A stretch of 64,000 nt of DNA from JBCBGF01 sp039820585 (GCA_039820585.1 JBCBPV010000005.1:21082-85081), one strand, 5' to 3'; counted from the first letter of the stretch, positions 45,042 through 53,630 are shown. Notes: generated from the sequence alone by a model not told the origin. Numbers and translations: made by a program.

Positions 45042-45175
45042 CGGGGTCTCCTTTCGAAAACTCAGGTTATGGCGCAGGCCGGGATGTCGTCCAGCTCAGG
45101 CCCGTGGAGGTCCGCAAGATGGCGGATGCGGGCGTATAGGCAAAAACCAAGGCTATGGGAAGGGCAAAGCCGCGA
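45042..45175 (-). other. Non-coding leader region of rpsO
   Basis: 134 bases between the DUF5665 gene and rpsO, likely to hold the rpsO promoter, ribosome site (AGGAG) and any S15 autoregulatory leader. No specific structure could be supported by eye. Confidence 0.35.
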
Positions 45176-45457
45176 TCACTGCGATTCCTGGATCTGGCGG
45201 GCGATTTCAGTGGCCCAGGTGCCGATCACGGGCAGGAAATCGATCTGGCTGAGCATGTAGGCCAGCATCGACACCAGGATCGTCGCGCCCACCACCGTGC
45301 CCAGCCCCAGCGCCAGTCCGCGCGCGAATTGCAACGCCAGCATGCGGGGCAGGGATTCATGCAGTCGCATGAACCGATGGTCGTTCAACCGCGCGACTTC
45401 CCGGTGAAGCGCGGCGATCTGGGTTGTGAGCCCGTCGTCTTGGGTGTCTTGGGGCAT
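45176..45457 (-). CDS. DUF5665 small membrane protein
   Basis: A 93-residue protein with a basic N-terminal part and one or two hydrophobic segments (FARGLALGLGTVVGATILVS, MLAYMLSQIDFLPVIGTWA). The glycine-rich first segment and the LSQIDFLPVIG motif match DUF5665, a family of unknown function. It lies between rpsO and the divergent 242-residue membrane-anchored protein gene. No function can be proposed. Confidence 0.75.
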   Translation of the reverse strand: MPQDTQDDGLTTQIAALHREVARLNDHRFMRLHESLPRMLALQFARGLALGLGTVVGATILVSMLAYMLSQIDFLPVIGTWATEIARQIQESQ

Positions 45458-45545
45458 CTCGCGCTCCTGAAAGGTGGTTGTATTGTGGCAGAAATAAGGA
45501 ATTAACCGTATGTTTTAAATATGTTTTATTCCATTCGCGCCCTGC

Positions 45546-45566
45546 CGTAAGGCTATACGTCTTACG
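45546..45566 (+). promoter_or_regulatory. Inverted repeat upstream of the 242-residue protein gene
   Basis: CGTAAG and CTTACG are separated by 9 bases and lie 20 bases before the ATG at 45587, in an AT-rich island (45480-45540). Could be an operator. Confidence 0.35.
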
Positions 45567-45586
45567 AGTGTTATTGGTGGTTTCCG

Positions 45587-46315
45587 ATGCTGACAGCGAT
45601 GCTGATTGCAGGCCTTGTAACGGCCGTTGCGATCCCGGTCTATGTGATGACGACCGCGGAAAGTGAAGATGATACGCCCGAACGGGATCCCGCCCGCGCG
45701 GGCGACGCTTTGGGCGCGGCGCTGGATCTGGCGCCGCTGGGGGCACAGTATGATGTGCCTGCCGCGCCGGGTGTGGTGGCGATGGACGGGTTTGTTCCGG
45801 GTATCGACACCCTGACGTTGCATGTCGCGTCCAAAGAGACAGAGTTCATGGTGCTGGAAGACCCCGCAGGCGGGGTGAGCCTGCACTATGACATCGAAGG
45901 GTATCCCGCAGAGGTTCGGTTCCCCGGTCTGGATGTGCTGCCCGATGACGACATACGACTCGTGTTTCCTGAGGCGTCGGGGGCGTTGGTGGCCACGGAT
46001 CCCGCTGAGCCAGAGGTTTTGGACGCGGCGCGCGACGTCTCACCCGGTCCTGTCAAAGGCGCTGTCATTGACATCACGCAGGCGGCCAACCGGGTGATTG
46101 AGGTTTCTGATTACAGGCCGGGGCAGGACGTGCTGAACGTCACGCTGACGGCGGATATCCCTGACGACCACCTCGATCTGTCGATCTCGGCCAGCTTCGA
46201 CGGCGAGGATGGGTTGTTGATCGCCAATGGCAAACTGATCGCGGTGTTGCCCGGCGTGCCGGATGCGCGGCTCGATGACATGTTGATCAATGTGGTGCGG
46301 GCGGACGCCGCTTAG
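45587..46315 (+). CDS. Unknown membrane-anchored protein with a duplicated beta-rich module
   Basis: I do not recognise this 242-residue protein. It has one N-terminal hydrophobic segment (MLIAGLVTAVAIPVYVM), then an acidic, proline-containing soluble part. Two similar modules are visible: FVPGIDTLTLHV (69-80) to LVFPEA, and YRPGQDVLNVTL (176-187) to the C-terminus, both with alternating hydrophobic strands. The pattern resembles the beta modules that accompany RTX calcium-binding repeats in roseobacter exoproteins, but no GGxGxD repeat is present. The ribosome site is GGTGG before 45587. Its stop overlaps the convergent DUF1643 stop. Confidence 0.7.
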   Translation: MLTAMLIAGLVTAVAIPVYVMTTAESEDDTPERDPARAGDALGAALDLAPLGAQYDVPAAPGVVAMDGFVPGIDTLTLHVASKETEFMVLEDPAGGVSLHYDIEGYPAEVRFPGLDVLPDDDIRLVFPEASGALVATDPAEPEVLDAARDVSPGPVKGAVIDITQAANRVIEVSDYRPGQDVLNVTLTADIPDDHLDLSISASFDGEDGLLIANGKLIAVLPGVPDARLDDMLINVVRADAA

Positions 46316-46815
46316 GTCCACCGCTGAGGTTGCTGGCTGTAGGCGATGTAAAGCGGGTGTCGGGGGTGGCCGTCTTTGGTGCGCCCCAGGTGATGCAGCG
46401 GGCGCTTCGTGCCGCGCATCAATGCCTCAACCGCGGCGCCGCGGTTGAGATGCGCGCCATGGGTGCCCCAGGCGCAAATGATCATATCGGCAGCCGCGCA
46501 GGCCGCGGTTATCGCGGCGTCGTTTCCGGGGCCTACGGGGTCTGCCGCGCGGCGCATTTTGTGGGGGTCCGTCTCACGCCAGGCGAAGATGTTGCACACG
46601 GTGAACGCCCCGAAGCCCAGCGCGCGCGCCCGGCGTTCGCAGCGCTCGACTGTGGGGTCGTTTTGTTGCTCTGTCGCGGTGGAGGGGTTGAGCATCACAA
46701 ACAAGGCATGCCCGTCGCCGCCCCAGGTGCGGGTCAGGCTGTAACGGTAGCGCTCACATTCGGAATAGACCGCGACGCTGGCGGCATCGCCTTTTTGAAA
46801 GCTCCGCTCGATCAT
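46312..46815 (-). CDS. DUF1643 protein
   Basis: A 167-residue protein of DUF1643: YRYSLTRTWGGDGHALFVML, NPSTATEQQNDPTVERCERR, FTVCNIFAWRETDP, IICAWGTHGA and KRPLHHLGRTKDGHPRHPL are the family motifs. Function unknown; the invariant NPSTA-DPT motif recalls nucleoside/nucleotide-binding folds but nothing is shown. Its start overlaps the truB stop by 4 bases, so it is the tail of the rbfA-glycosidase-truB group. Confidence 0.88.
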   Translation of the reverse strand: MIERSFQKGDAASVAVYSECERYRYSLTRTWGGDGHALFVMLNPSTATEQQNDPTVERCERRARALGFGAFTVCNIFAWRETDPHKMRRAADPVGPGNDAAITAACAAADMIICAWGTHGAHLNRGAAVEALMRGTKRPLHHLGRTKDGHPRHPLYIAYSQQPQRWT

Positions 46816-47717
46816 GCGTTGAACACGCGGCTCGGGTGCAGTTCACCAGCGCGGTAGATGCCCACAGCCACGGCGCGCCCGTCATGCGAAGCCCAGGTTT
46901 CGTCGCCATACTCCGCGTCGGTCGCGATCACCGGCGCAGGGTTGCCGTGGCGCAGGCGCGCGGCGGCCAGCGCGTTGCAGCGCGCTTCGGCAAGGTCGGC
47001 CAGGCCCATCTCTAGGGGCAACAGCATTGCATCTATCGCTTCGGTCCGGGCCTGCGCATTGATCTGTTCCAGCGTGACGGCAGCGGACAGATCGAAGGGC
47101 CCCGACCAAAGGCGGCGCAGCGTGGTGACATGGCCGTGGCATCCCAGCGCTGCCCCCAGATCGCGCGCGATGGATCGGACATAGCCGCCCTTGCCGCACA
47201 CCATCATCAGTGTCGCGTGATCGGCATCCGGGCGGCCGGTGAGTTCCAGTTTGTCCACATGAAGCGGGCGGGCGCTAAGCGTCAGATCCTCGCCCGCGCG
47301 GGCCCTGGCATAGGCGCGTTCGCCATCGACCTTCACGGCTGAGAAGGCGGGGGGCACCTGCTGGATATCGCCCTGGAACGCGGTGAGCGCCGCGATGATA
47401 TCGGCGTCTTCGGGCCTTTGGTCAGAGGTTGCCGTCACCTCGCCCTCGGCATCATCGGTGTTGGTGGCCTGACCCAGACGCACGGTGAAGGTGTAGGCCT
47501 TCAGCGCATCGGTGACGTAAGGCACGGTCTTCGTCGCTTCGCCCAGCGCAACCGCCAGAAGCCCGGTTGCCTCGGGGTCCAGTGTCCCGGCGTGGCCCGC
47601 TTTTTTGGCGTCAAAGGCCCAGCGCACCTTGCCCACCATGTGGTTTGAGCTGATTCCCGCGGGCTTGTCCACGACCAGCCAGCCCGAGATGTCGCGGCCT
47701 TTGCGTTTGCGTGCCAT
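46812..47717 (-). CDS. truB: tRNA pseudouridine(55) synthase TruB
   Basis: Makes pseudouridine 55 in the T-loop of nearly all tRNAs. The 301-residue protein has GWLVVDKPAGISSN, catalytic Asp47 in GHAGTLDPEATGLL, and KAYTFTVRLGQAT. The C-terminal PUA-like region (DETWASHDGRAVAVGIYR) is present. It lies downstream of rbfA in the usual order, but with an extra phosphodiester-glycosidase gene between. Confidence 0.97.
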   Translation of the reverse strand: MARKRKGRDISGWLVVDKPAGISSNHMVGKVRWAFDAKKAGHAGTLDPEATGLLAVALGEATKTVPYVTDALKAYTFTVRLGQATNTDDAEGEVTATSDQRPEDADIIAALTAFQGDIQQVPPAFSAVKVDGERAYARARAGEDLTLSARPLHVDKLELTGRPDADHATLMMVCGKGGYVRSIARDLGAALGCHGHVTTLRRLWSGPFDLSAAVTLEQINAQARTEAIDAMLLPLEMGLADLAEARCNALAAARLRHGNPAPVIATDAEYGDETWASHDGRAVAVGIYRAGELHPSRVFNA

Positions 47718-47775
47718 CGCGTGGCATCCTTCCCCGTGCTTCGGTCGGGCGTCCTAGCGCCCGGCGCGGGCGGGG

Positions 47776-48519
47776 TCAATCGGCGGGGACGGCGGTGCCA
47801 AGGATCGGGCCCATGGGAAAGCCGAAATCGTGACGCCCGAGCGCCGGGGCGTAGAGACGTGAGACATTGCCGTCGATATAAAGCGCGTTCGGTGTTTGCA
47901 GGTGATCGCGAAAGAGCCGCCCGAACTGGTGGAAGGTCACCACACTGTCTGAAATCGCCATCACGACCGTGCCGTCGCCTTGCACACCCACGCCGTTGCG
48001 GATGAAGCGCGATGTGCTGTCTGGTTGGAACCGGGGGTGCAAGGCGCCGTCGATCACCAGCATGGGCCCCGATTGGGTGGCAAAGTCACAGGCTGGCGCG
48101 GCGGCGGCGAAGGCCGTTGTCTCAATCACCTGCGCGGCGTCGCCAGCGATGCAGAACACCCCATTGGGCAGAAGTCCGAAGTTGCCGGGTCCTTCAGAGG
48201 TGACAAGGCGCATCGCCTCAACGCCGGCCTCGACATAATGGCCCACGGGCCGGCGATCATCGTGGTACATTCCCCCATTCATGGCGAGGCCAAGGGTCAG
48301 GCCCTCTTCCGCCAACACGTCTTTCACTCGGTCAAACGTGCCCAGAACCGATCCGTCCGCTGCGCTGTGCCAGAGGCGCAAATCCTCGGTGGCGGGGTCT
48401 ACTGCGCAGACAGTGAACGGGGTCTCTTCAAACCGTATGGTTTCGCAGGCATTGGCGGCCGATAGGCCCGCGCAAAAGGCGCAGGCGGCAAGCGCGGATC
48501 TAGTCGCTGTCGATATCAC
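47776..48519 (-). CDS. Exported phosphodiester glycosidase (NAGPA-like) family protein
   Basis: A 247-residue secreted protein of the NAGPA/DUF2233 type. Landmarks are GLAMNGGMYHDDRRPVGHYV, LLPNGVFCI, ATQSGPMLVIDG and NALYIDGNVSRLYAP. Homologues uncover N-acetylglucosamine-phosphodiesters (mammals) or act on cell-wall sugar phosphates. I choose a GTG at 48519 because it gives a proper signal peptide (STATRSALAACAFCAGLSA, then ANA). This start lies 20 bases inside the rbfA 3' end, so translation is coupled. Its place inside a translation/rRNA group is unexpected. Confidence 0.82.
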   Translation of the reverse strand: MISTATRSALAACAFCAGLSAANACETIRFEETPFTVCAVDPATEDLRLWHSAADGSVLGTFDRVKDVLAEEGLTLGLAMNGGMYHDDRRPVGHYVEAGVEAMRLVTSEGPGNFGLLPNGVFCIAGDAAQVIETTAFAAAAPACDFATQSGPMLVIDGALHPRFQPDSTSRFIRNGVGVQGDGTVVMAISDSVVTFHQFGRLFRDHLQTPNALYIDGNVSRLYAPALGRHDFGFPMGPILGTAVPAD

Positions 48520-48898
48520 GGCGGACCGTATCCTCGGCCAGAAGCCGCCTTGTATCGTCCATGCGGTCAAAGGTTTCGTCCAGCGCGAACCGCAATTCAG
48601 GCGCGAACTTCAGCTCCAACCCCTTGGCCACGGTCCGCCGGATCTCGGCCCGGTTGCGGCGAAGGGCATCCAGCGCCTCATCCCGGCCCTTGCCACCCAG
48701 GGGCAGCACATAGGCCGTAGCGACCTTCAGGTCGGGCGAGGCGCGCACTTCACCCACAGTGATCGACATCGCATTCAGGTCCGGATCATGGATATCGCCG
48801 CGCGTCAGCACCTCGGCCAGGCGGCGGCGCAGCAACTCACCCACGCGCAATTGCCGTTGCGATGGGCCGGAGCCTTCGGAAAATCGTGATCTTGCCAT
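48500..48898 (-). CDS. rbfA: Ribosome-binding factor A
   Basis: 30S maturation factor with a KH-type fold. The 132-residue protein starts MARSRFSEGSGPSQRQLRVG, then LTRGDIHDPDLN, SPDLKVATAYVLPL and a terminal segment LRFALDETFDRMDDTRRLL, all family hallmarks. An in-frame ATG three codons earlier (48907) is possible. It is the first gene of the rbfA-glycosidase-truB-DUF1643 run; it lies close to and divergent from dapB. Confidence 0.95.
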   Translation of the reverse strand: MARSRFSEGSGPSQRQLRVGELLRRRLAEVLTRGDIHDPDLNAMSITVGEVRASPDLKVATAYVLPLGGKGRDEALDALRRNRAEIRRTVAKGLELKFAPELRFALDETFDRMDDTRRLLAEDTVRRDIDSD

Positions 48899-49001
48899 GC
48901 CGCCCATCTAAGCCAGCGCCGATCCCATCGCAAGCCGGGGCTTTCGGATGCCCGGTGCTTTGGCTAGACAACGCCGGGACAGAGCAGCGGGGAGAGCGGG
49001 G

Positions 49002-49814
49002 ATGTCGGAACTGCCAGGTGTGGTTGTTGTCGGTGCGTCAGGGCGCATGGGGCAGATGCTGATCCGCACGGTGCTGGACAGTGACAAGGCCCGTCTGGTG
49101 GGGGCGGTGGAACGCGCTGGGCATCCTTGGATCGGTCAGGATCTCGGCGTTGTGCTGGGCGGGGCGCCGAGCGGCGTGGTCGTGGCCGATGATCCGCTCG
49201 ATCCCTTTGCCCAGGCGCAGGCCGTGCTTGATTTCACCTCGCCTGAGGCGTCGATAAACTACGCCAACCTCGCCGCGCAGACCCGTGCCGTACACGTGAT
49301 CGGCACCACCGGGTTCACCGACGACCAGGTGGCCCGACTTGTTCCGGCGGCGCGGCATGCGGTTATCGTGCGGGCGGGCAATATGAGCCTTGGGGTGAAC
49401 TTGCTGACCCAGCTGACCCGGCAAGTTGCGGCAGCGCTGGATGAAGATTTCGACATCGAAGTGGTTGAAGCGCATCATCGCCATAAGGTGGATGCGCCAT
49501 CGGGCACAGCGCTGATGCTGGGCGAGGCGGCGGCAAAGGGGCGCGGTGTGGCGCTCGCTGATGTCGCTGATCGGGGGCGTGACGGGCTCACGGGAAAGCG
49601 CAAAACAGGCGATATCGGGTTTGCGTCCATTCGCGGCGGCGATGTGGTGGGCGAACATGACGTGATCTTTGCCGCTGCCGGGGAACGCATCGTTCTGCGC
49701 CATTTGGCGACAGACCGCGCAATTTTCGCCCGTGGTGCGCTGAAAGCCGCGCTTTGGGGGCAGGATAAATCCCCTGGGCAGTACGATATGATCGACGTGC
49801 TTGGCTTGAAGTGA
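49002..49814 (+). CDS. dapB: 4-hydroxy-tetrahydrodipicolinate reductase
   Basis: NAD(P)H-dependent step of lysine/diaminopimelate synthesis. The 270-residue protein has the cofactor motif VVVGASGRMGQML and the substrate motif VVEAHHRHKVDAPSGTAL with the catalytic His and Lys, and ends GQYDMIDVLGL. The ATG at 49002 follows GGGGAGAG. It lies divergent from rbfA with about 100 bases between. dapC is 31 kb to the left. Confidence 0.97.
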   Translation: MSELPGVVVVGASGRMGQMLIRTVLDSDKARLVGAVERAGHPWIGQDLGVVLGGAPSGVVVADDPLDPFAQAQAVLDFTSPEASINYANLAAQTRAVHVIGTTGFTDDQVARLVPAARHAVIVRAGNMSLGVNLLTQLTRQVAAALDEDFDIEVVEAHHRHKVDAPSGTALMLGEAAAKGRGVALADVADRGRDGLTGKRKTGDIGFASIRGGDVVGEHDVIFAAAGERIVLRHLATDRAIFARGALKAALWGQDKSPGQYDMIDVLGLK

Positions 49815-49868
49815 TCCGATCTTAGTTTTGCAACGTAAGTTAGGTATTCGCGCATCAGGGTAATCATC

Positions 49869-50249
49869 ATGGCTCGTCTCGCTCTTGCCGCTATCGCCGT
49901 GTCCATCGCCACCACCGCCGGGGCCGAGCCTTGGGCCATGGTGTCGGACGCCAGCACCTTCAAGCCGGTCACCGACCGCGATCAGTTCGTGCAGATCGTG
50001 TCACAAGGCACGCTTAGCCGGTTTGGCATCAAGCTGAACGTCAAACCCGATGGCGCCATTGATGGCCGCGCGTTCGGCCGTGACGTTTCGGGTGCGTGGG
50101 ACTGGCGCGATGGGTATTTCTGCCGTGATCTGTTCTGGGGCACGCGTGAAGTTGGCGCGAACTGCCAGGAAGTGATGATCAGTGGCGATACGCTGCGTTT
50201 CACATCCGATCAGGGTCAGGGGCGCTTCGCCGACCTGCGCCTGCGCTAA
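49869..50249 (+). CDS. Small exported protein of unknown function
   Basis: A 126-residue protein with a signal peptide (MARLALAAIAVSIATTAGA) and a short, aromatic-rich mature part: GAWDWRDGYFCRDLFWG and GANCQEVM, with two Cys that could form a disulfide. Such proteins lie behind dapB in many Rhodobacterales and are sometimes named dihydrodipicolinate reductase by transfer, for which nothing in this sequence gives support. Function unknown. It is 55 bases after dapB and its stop overlaps the convergent DUF1674 gene by 4 bases. Confidence 0.8.
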   Translation: MARLALAAIAVSIATTAGAEPWAMVSDASTFKPVTDRDQFVQIVSQGTLSRFGIKLNVKPDGAIDGRAFGRDVSGAWDWRDGYFCRDLFWGTREVGANCQEVMISGDTLRFTSDQGQGRFADLRLR

Positions 50250-50428
50250 AAGTCGACAGCGATCCCCTTACGCTCCCAATCGCCATAGCGCACGGGCTCT
50301 GGCCCATCACGGCCGCCCAGCTCTGGCTGAAGCTCCAGATCTTTTGCCTTCTTCCGGCGGGCAGCGGCCTCTTCCAACGCGCGTTGCGCGGCAGGGGGAA
50401 TATCGGTGTTGTCTTTTGGCTCTGACAT
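50246..50428 (-). CDS. DUF1674 / SDHAF4-family succinate dehydrogenase assembly factor
   Basis: A 60-residue protein whose C-terminus GPEPVRYGDWERKGIAVDF is the invariant signature of SDHAF4/DUF1674. The eukaryotic member binds flavinylated SdhA and protects it before assembly of complex II. The bacterial function is inferred. The start at 50428 is used (MSEPKDNTD); an in-frame start ten codons earlier has no homology. It is divergent from rsmB with about 80 bases between. Confidence 0.9.
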   Translation of the reverse strand: MSEPKDNTDIPPAAQRALEEAAARRKKAKDLELQPELGGRDGPEPVRYGDWERKGIAVDF

Positions 50429-50506
50429 CTGCGGCTCGCCTTGTTGCGGTGGTATCAATGATATACGCCGCGGCGACCCCGGAACAAGAAGGCCTTGATC
50501 GCAAAC

Positions 50507-51781
50507 ATGGATGAGACCGGCATCGCACCGCGCAAGGCGGCGCTTGATCTGATCAGCGCGGTGACCGAGGACGGGCGGCTGTTGTCCGAGCTATTGCCCC
50601 GTGCGCTTGACAAGCTGGCGCCGGCGGATCGTGCGCGGGCGCAGCGGTTGGCGACAGAAACACTGCGCTGGGCCCCGCGCGCGGACCGGGTTCTGGGGCC
50701 CTACCTGCGCAATCGGCCCTATGGGCGGGTGCATAACCTGCTGCGCATGGGTGTTTATGAGATCTGTGCAGAAGGGGCGGCGGCGCATGGGGTGGTAAAC
50801 TCGGCCGTTGAGATCATGAAGGCGACAGAGGCGTATCGACGCCATGCGGGGCTGGTGAATGCCGTGTTACGCAAGGTGGCGACAAGCGGGGTGGATTGGG
50901 CCGCGCTGCCGGTGCCGACTTTGCCCAAATGGCTGCGCAAACCGTTGCTCGCGGATTTCGGCAAGGCGGTTGTGGCCGAGATGGAGGCGGTTCAGGCGGG
51001 TCTGCCGCCGCTGGATATCACCGTCAAAACCGATGGAACCGACCTGGCCGCGCGATTTGGGGCGCAGGTGTTGCCGACTGGATCGCTGCGTTTGGCCGGG
51101 GCCGGGCAGGTCACCGCTTTGCCGGGGTACGACGATGGCGCGTGGTGGGTACAGGATGCCGCCGCAGCGATGCCGGTGCGTATCCTCGACCCGCAGCCGG
51201 GCGAGCGGGTGCTGGACCTGTGCGCCGCGCCGGGGGGCAAGACGCTGCAACTGGCCGCTGCGGGTGCGGCGGTGACGGCGCTGGATGTGTCGGAGCGGCG
51301 GATGGAGCGGGTGGGCGAAAACCTGGCGCGCACCGGCCTGTCGGCCGAGATCATTGTGGCCGATGCGCTTGAATGGCAGCCGGACGCGCCGTTTGATGCG
51401 ATCCTGTTGGACGCACCCTGTTCAGCCACCGGTACCCTGCGCCGCCACCCTGATTTGCCATTCGCCAAGGACGGGTCAGAGTTTCCGGCCTTGTTCGAGT
51501 TGCAGCGCCAGTTGATCGACCGCGCCTGGGGCTGGCTGAAGCCGGGGGGGCGCATGGTCTATTGCACCTGCTCGCTCTTGATCGACGAAGGTGAGGAACA
51601 GTTGCGCGATGCGCAGGCGCGCCATCCAGAGATGCAGGTCGATCGCACAGCGCCGGTGCGGCCGGGCATTGAGCCTTCGTGGGTTGATGCCGATGGGGGC
51701 CTGCGTCTGCGGCCCGATTACTGGGCTGAGATCGGCGGAATGGATGGTTTCTATATCGCGGTCCTGAAAAAGCCAGTCTGA
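50507..51781 (+). CDS. rsmB: 16S rRNA (cytosine-C5) methyltransferase RsmB-type
   Basis: SAM-dependent m5C RNA methyltransferase of the RsmB/NOP2 family, 424 residues. An N-terminal NusB-like domain is followed by the catalytic domain: LCAAPGGKTLQLA for SAM, and the two Cys motifs ILLDAPCSATGTLRRHPD and MVYCTCSLLIDEGE. The start is placed at the ATG at 50507; a TTG at 50495 would add four residues and is crowded by its ribosome site. It leads toward the heparinase and purH genes. Confidence 0.93.
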   Translation: MDETGIAPRKAALDLISAVTEDGRLLSELLPRALDKLAPADRARAQRLATETLRWAPRADRVLGPYLRNRPYGRVHNLLRMGVYEICAEGAAAHGVVNSAVEIMKATEAYRRHAGLVNAVLRKVATSGVDWAALPVPTLPKWLRKPLLADFGKAVVAEMEAVQAGLPPLDITVKTDGTDLAARFGAQVLPTGSLRLAGAGQVTALPGYDDGAWWVQDAAAAMPVRILDPQPGERVLDLCAAPGGKTLQLAAAGAAVTALDVSERRMERVGENLARTGLSAEIIVADALEWQPDAPFDAILLDAPCSATGTLRRHPDLPFAKDGSEFPALFELQRQLIDRAWGWLKPGGRMVYCTCSLLIDEGEEQLRDAQARHPEMQVDRTAPVRPGIEPSWVDADGGLRLRPDYWAEIGGMDGFYIAVLKKPV

Positions 51782-51875
51782 GGCGTGACTTCGCCGATGA
51801 CAGACGCGAATCGGCGGGTTACACTGCTCGTTAACGAATTTCCGGAAAAACCGGATAGCAGGCAGGACGAAACAG

Positions 51876-53630
51876 GTGTCCACACCCGAACCATGGACCG
51901 CGCGCAGGACGCGCCTGATGAACCGTATCCAGGCACGGCTGGCGCGGTATGGCCGCAGGTCAGACGCGTTCGTCAGCCAGCCAGAGCCCCGCACCATCGG
52001 CAGCTACGGCCGTGGGCGGCAGTTATGCGAAGGCAAATTCCTCTTTGCGGGTTTCCTGATCGAAGCGCCTGAAAGCTCGATCTGGGATCTGGCGATGCCC
52101 GATGCCGCGTTCGAGACCGAGGTGCATGGCTTTGGATGGCTTGATGACCTTGCGGCCGTGGGCGATGGTATGGCCCGCACCCGGGCGCAGGCGTGGACCC
52201 ATGAATGGGTCGCACGCTATGGCCGTGGCGCAGGGGCGGGCTGGGCGCCAGATCTGACTGGGCGCCGCCTGATGCGCTGGATAAACCACGCGATCTTGTT
52301 GCTGAACGGCCAGGAACGCGCCGCCAGCACGGCCTTTTTCCGCACGCTCTCGGCGCAGACCAAGTTCCTTGCCAAACGCTGGAAAACCGCCGAACCGGGG
52401 TTGGAGAGGTTTGAAGCACTATGTGGTCTGATCTACGCCTCTTTGTCGTTGGAGCGGATGGATCGGCATGTGGACATGGCCTGTGCCGCGTTGGCGCGTG
52501 AGTGCGAGACGCATATCGACAGCGAAGGCGGGATCGCCAGCCGTAACCCTGAAGAGCTGCTTGAGGTGTTCACGCTGCTGACCTGGTGCATGGATGCGCT
52601 GGCCGAGGCGGAGCGACCGATTTCATCCGAACATCAAAGCGCGATTACCCGGATTGCGCCCACGCTGCGGGCCATTCGGCATTCCGACGGGGGCCTTGCC
52701 CGCTTCCACGGGGGCGGGCGCGGGGTGGAAGGGCGTCTGGACCAGGCGCTGGCCACCTCAGGCGTGCGGCAGATGCGGCATACAGGCCTGTCGATGGGCT
52801 ATTGCCGGCTGTCCCATGGCCGCACTTCTGTGATCATCGACGCGGCCCGCCCGCCGGTGCAAGAGCATTCGCTGAACGGCCACGCCGCGACACTGGCGTT
52901 TGAACTGACGTCTGGACGGCGCCCACTGATCGTTAATTGCGGTTCGGGGGCCAGTTTTGGGACCAGCTGGCGCCGGGCGGGTCGGGCGACGCCATCGCAT
53001 TCAACGCTGGCGATCGAGGGGTACAGTTCCTCTCGCCTTGGCGGCTCTGGGATCATCGCGGGGCGGCGGACCGAACTGTTGATCGACACGCCGCAGGATG
53101 TCACCTGTTCGCGGCCCGATGACGTGCCCACCGCGGTCGCCCTTCTGAGCCATAGCGGTTTTGTGGGCACCCACGGTCTGACGCATTTCCGCCGGCTGGA
53201 GCTTGCGGCGGATGGCCGGGGGCTTGTTGGCGAAGATACGCTGTCTGCGGTGACCGCAGATGCCGAGCGGCAATTCGATATGGTCACCGAGCAGGCGAAT
53301 TATCAGGGCGTGCCGTTCCACATTCGCTTTCACCTGCACCCCGACGTCCATGCCGAGCTGAACATGGGCGGTTCGGCTGTGTCGATGGTGCTGAAAAGCG
53401 GTGAGATCTGGGTGTTCCGGCAAAGCGGGAATGTCCAACTGACCCTGGGCCCCAGCGTCTATTTGGAACGGGGACGGCTGAGCCCGCGTGCGACCAAGCA
53501 GATCGTTTTGTCATCAACCGCGATTGAATATGCCACCCGTGTCGGCTGGACCTTGGCGAAAGCACAGGATACCCCGTCGAGCATTCGCGACGTGGCCCTG
53601 GAAGAAGACCTGGCCGTCGACCGTACCTGA
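51876..53630 (+). CDS. Heparinase II/III-family protein
   Basis: A 584-residue protein. The N-terminal ~300 residues form an alpha-helical toroid (FGWLDDLAA, MRWINHAILLLNG, FGTLSAQTKFLAKRW-type helices) and the C-terminal part carries the heparinase II/III beta domain (SHSTLAIEGYSSSRLGG, RLELAADGRGLVGEDTL). There is no signal peptide, so it is not a secreted lyase in the usual sense. This gene lies between rsmB and purH in many Rhodobacterales, and may act on an anionic envelope glycan. The GTG start at 51876 is uncertain; an ATG 14 codons later is possible. Confidence 0.88.
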   Translation: MSTPEPWTARRTRLMNRIQARLARYGRRSDAFVSQPEPRTIGSYGRGRQLCEGKFLFAGFLIEAPESSIWDLAMPDAAFETEVHGFGWLDDLAAVGDGMARTRAQAWTHEWVARYGRGAGAGWAPDLTGRRLMRWINHAILLLNGQERAASTAFFRTLSAQTKFLAKRWKTAEPGLERFEALCGLIYASLSLERMDRHVDMACAALARECETHIDSEGGIASRNPEELLEVFTLLTWCMDALAEAERPISSEHQSAITRIAPTLRAIRHSDGGLARFHGGGRGVEGRLDQALATSGVRQMRHTGLSMGYCRLSHGRTSVIIDAARPPVQEHSLNGHAATLAFELTSGRRPLIVNCGSGASFGTSWRRAGRATPSHSTLAIEGYSSSRLGGSGIIAGRRTELLIDTPQDVTCSRPDDVPTAVALLSHSGFVGTHGLTHFRRLELAADGRGLVGEDTLSAVTADAERQFDMVTEQANYQGVPFHIRFHLHPDVHAELNMGGSAVSMVLKSGEIWVFRQSGNVQLTLGPSVYLERGRLSPRATKQIVLSSTAIEYATRVGWTLAKAQDTPSSIRDVALEEDLAVDRT

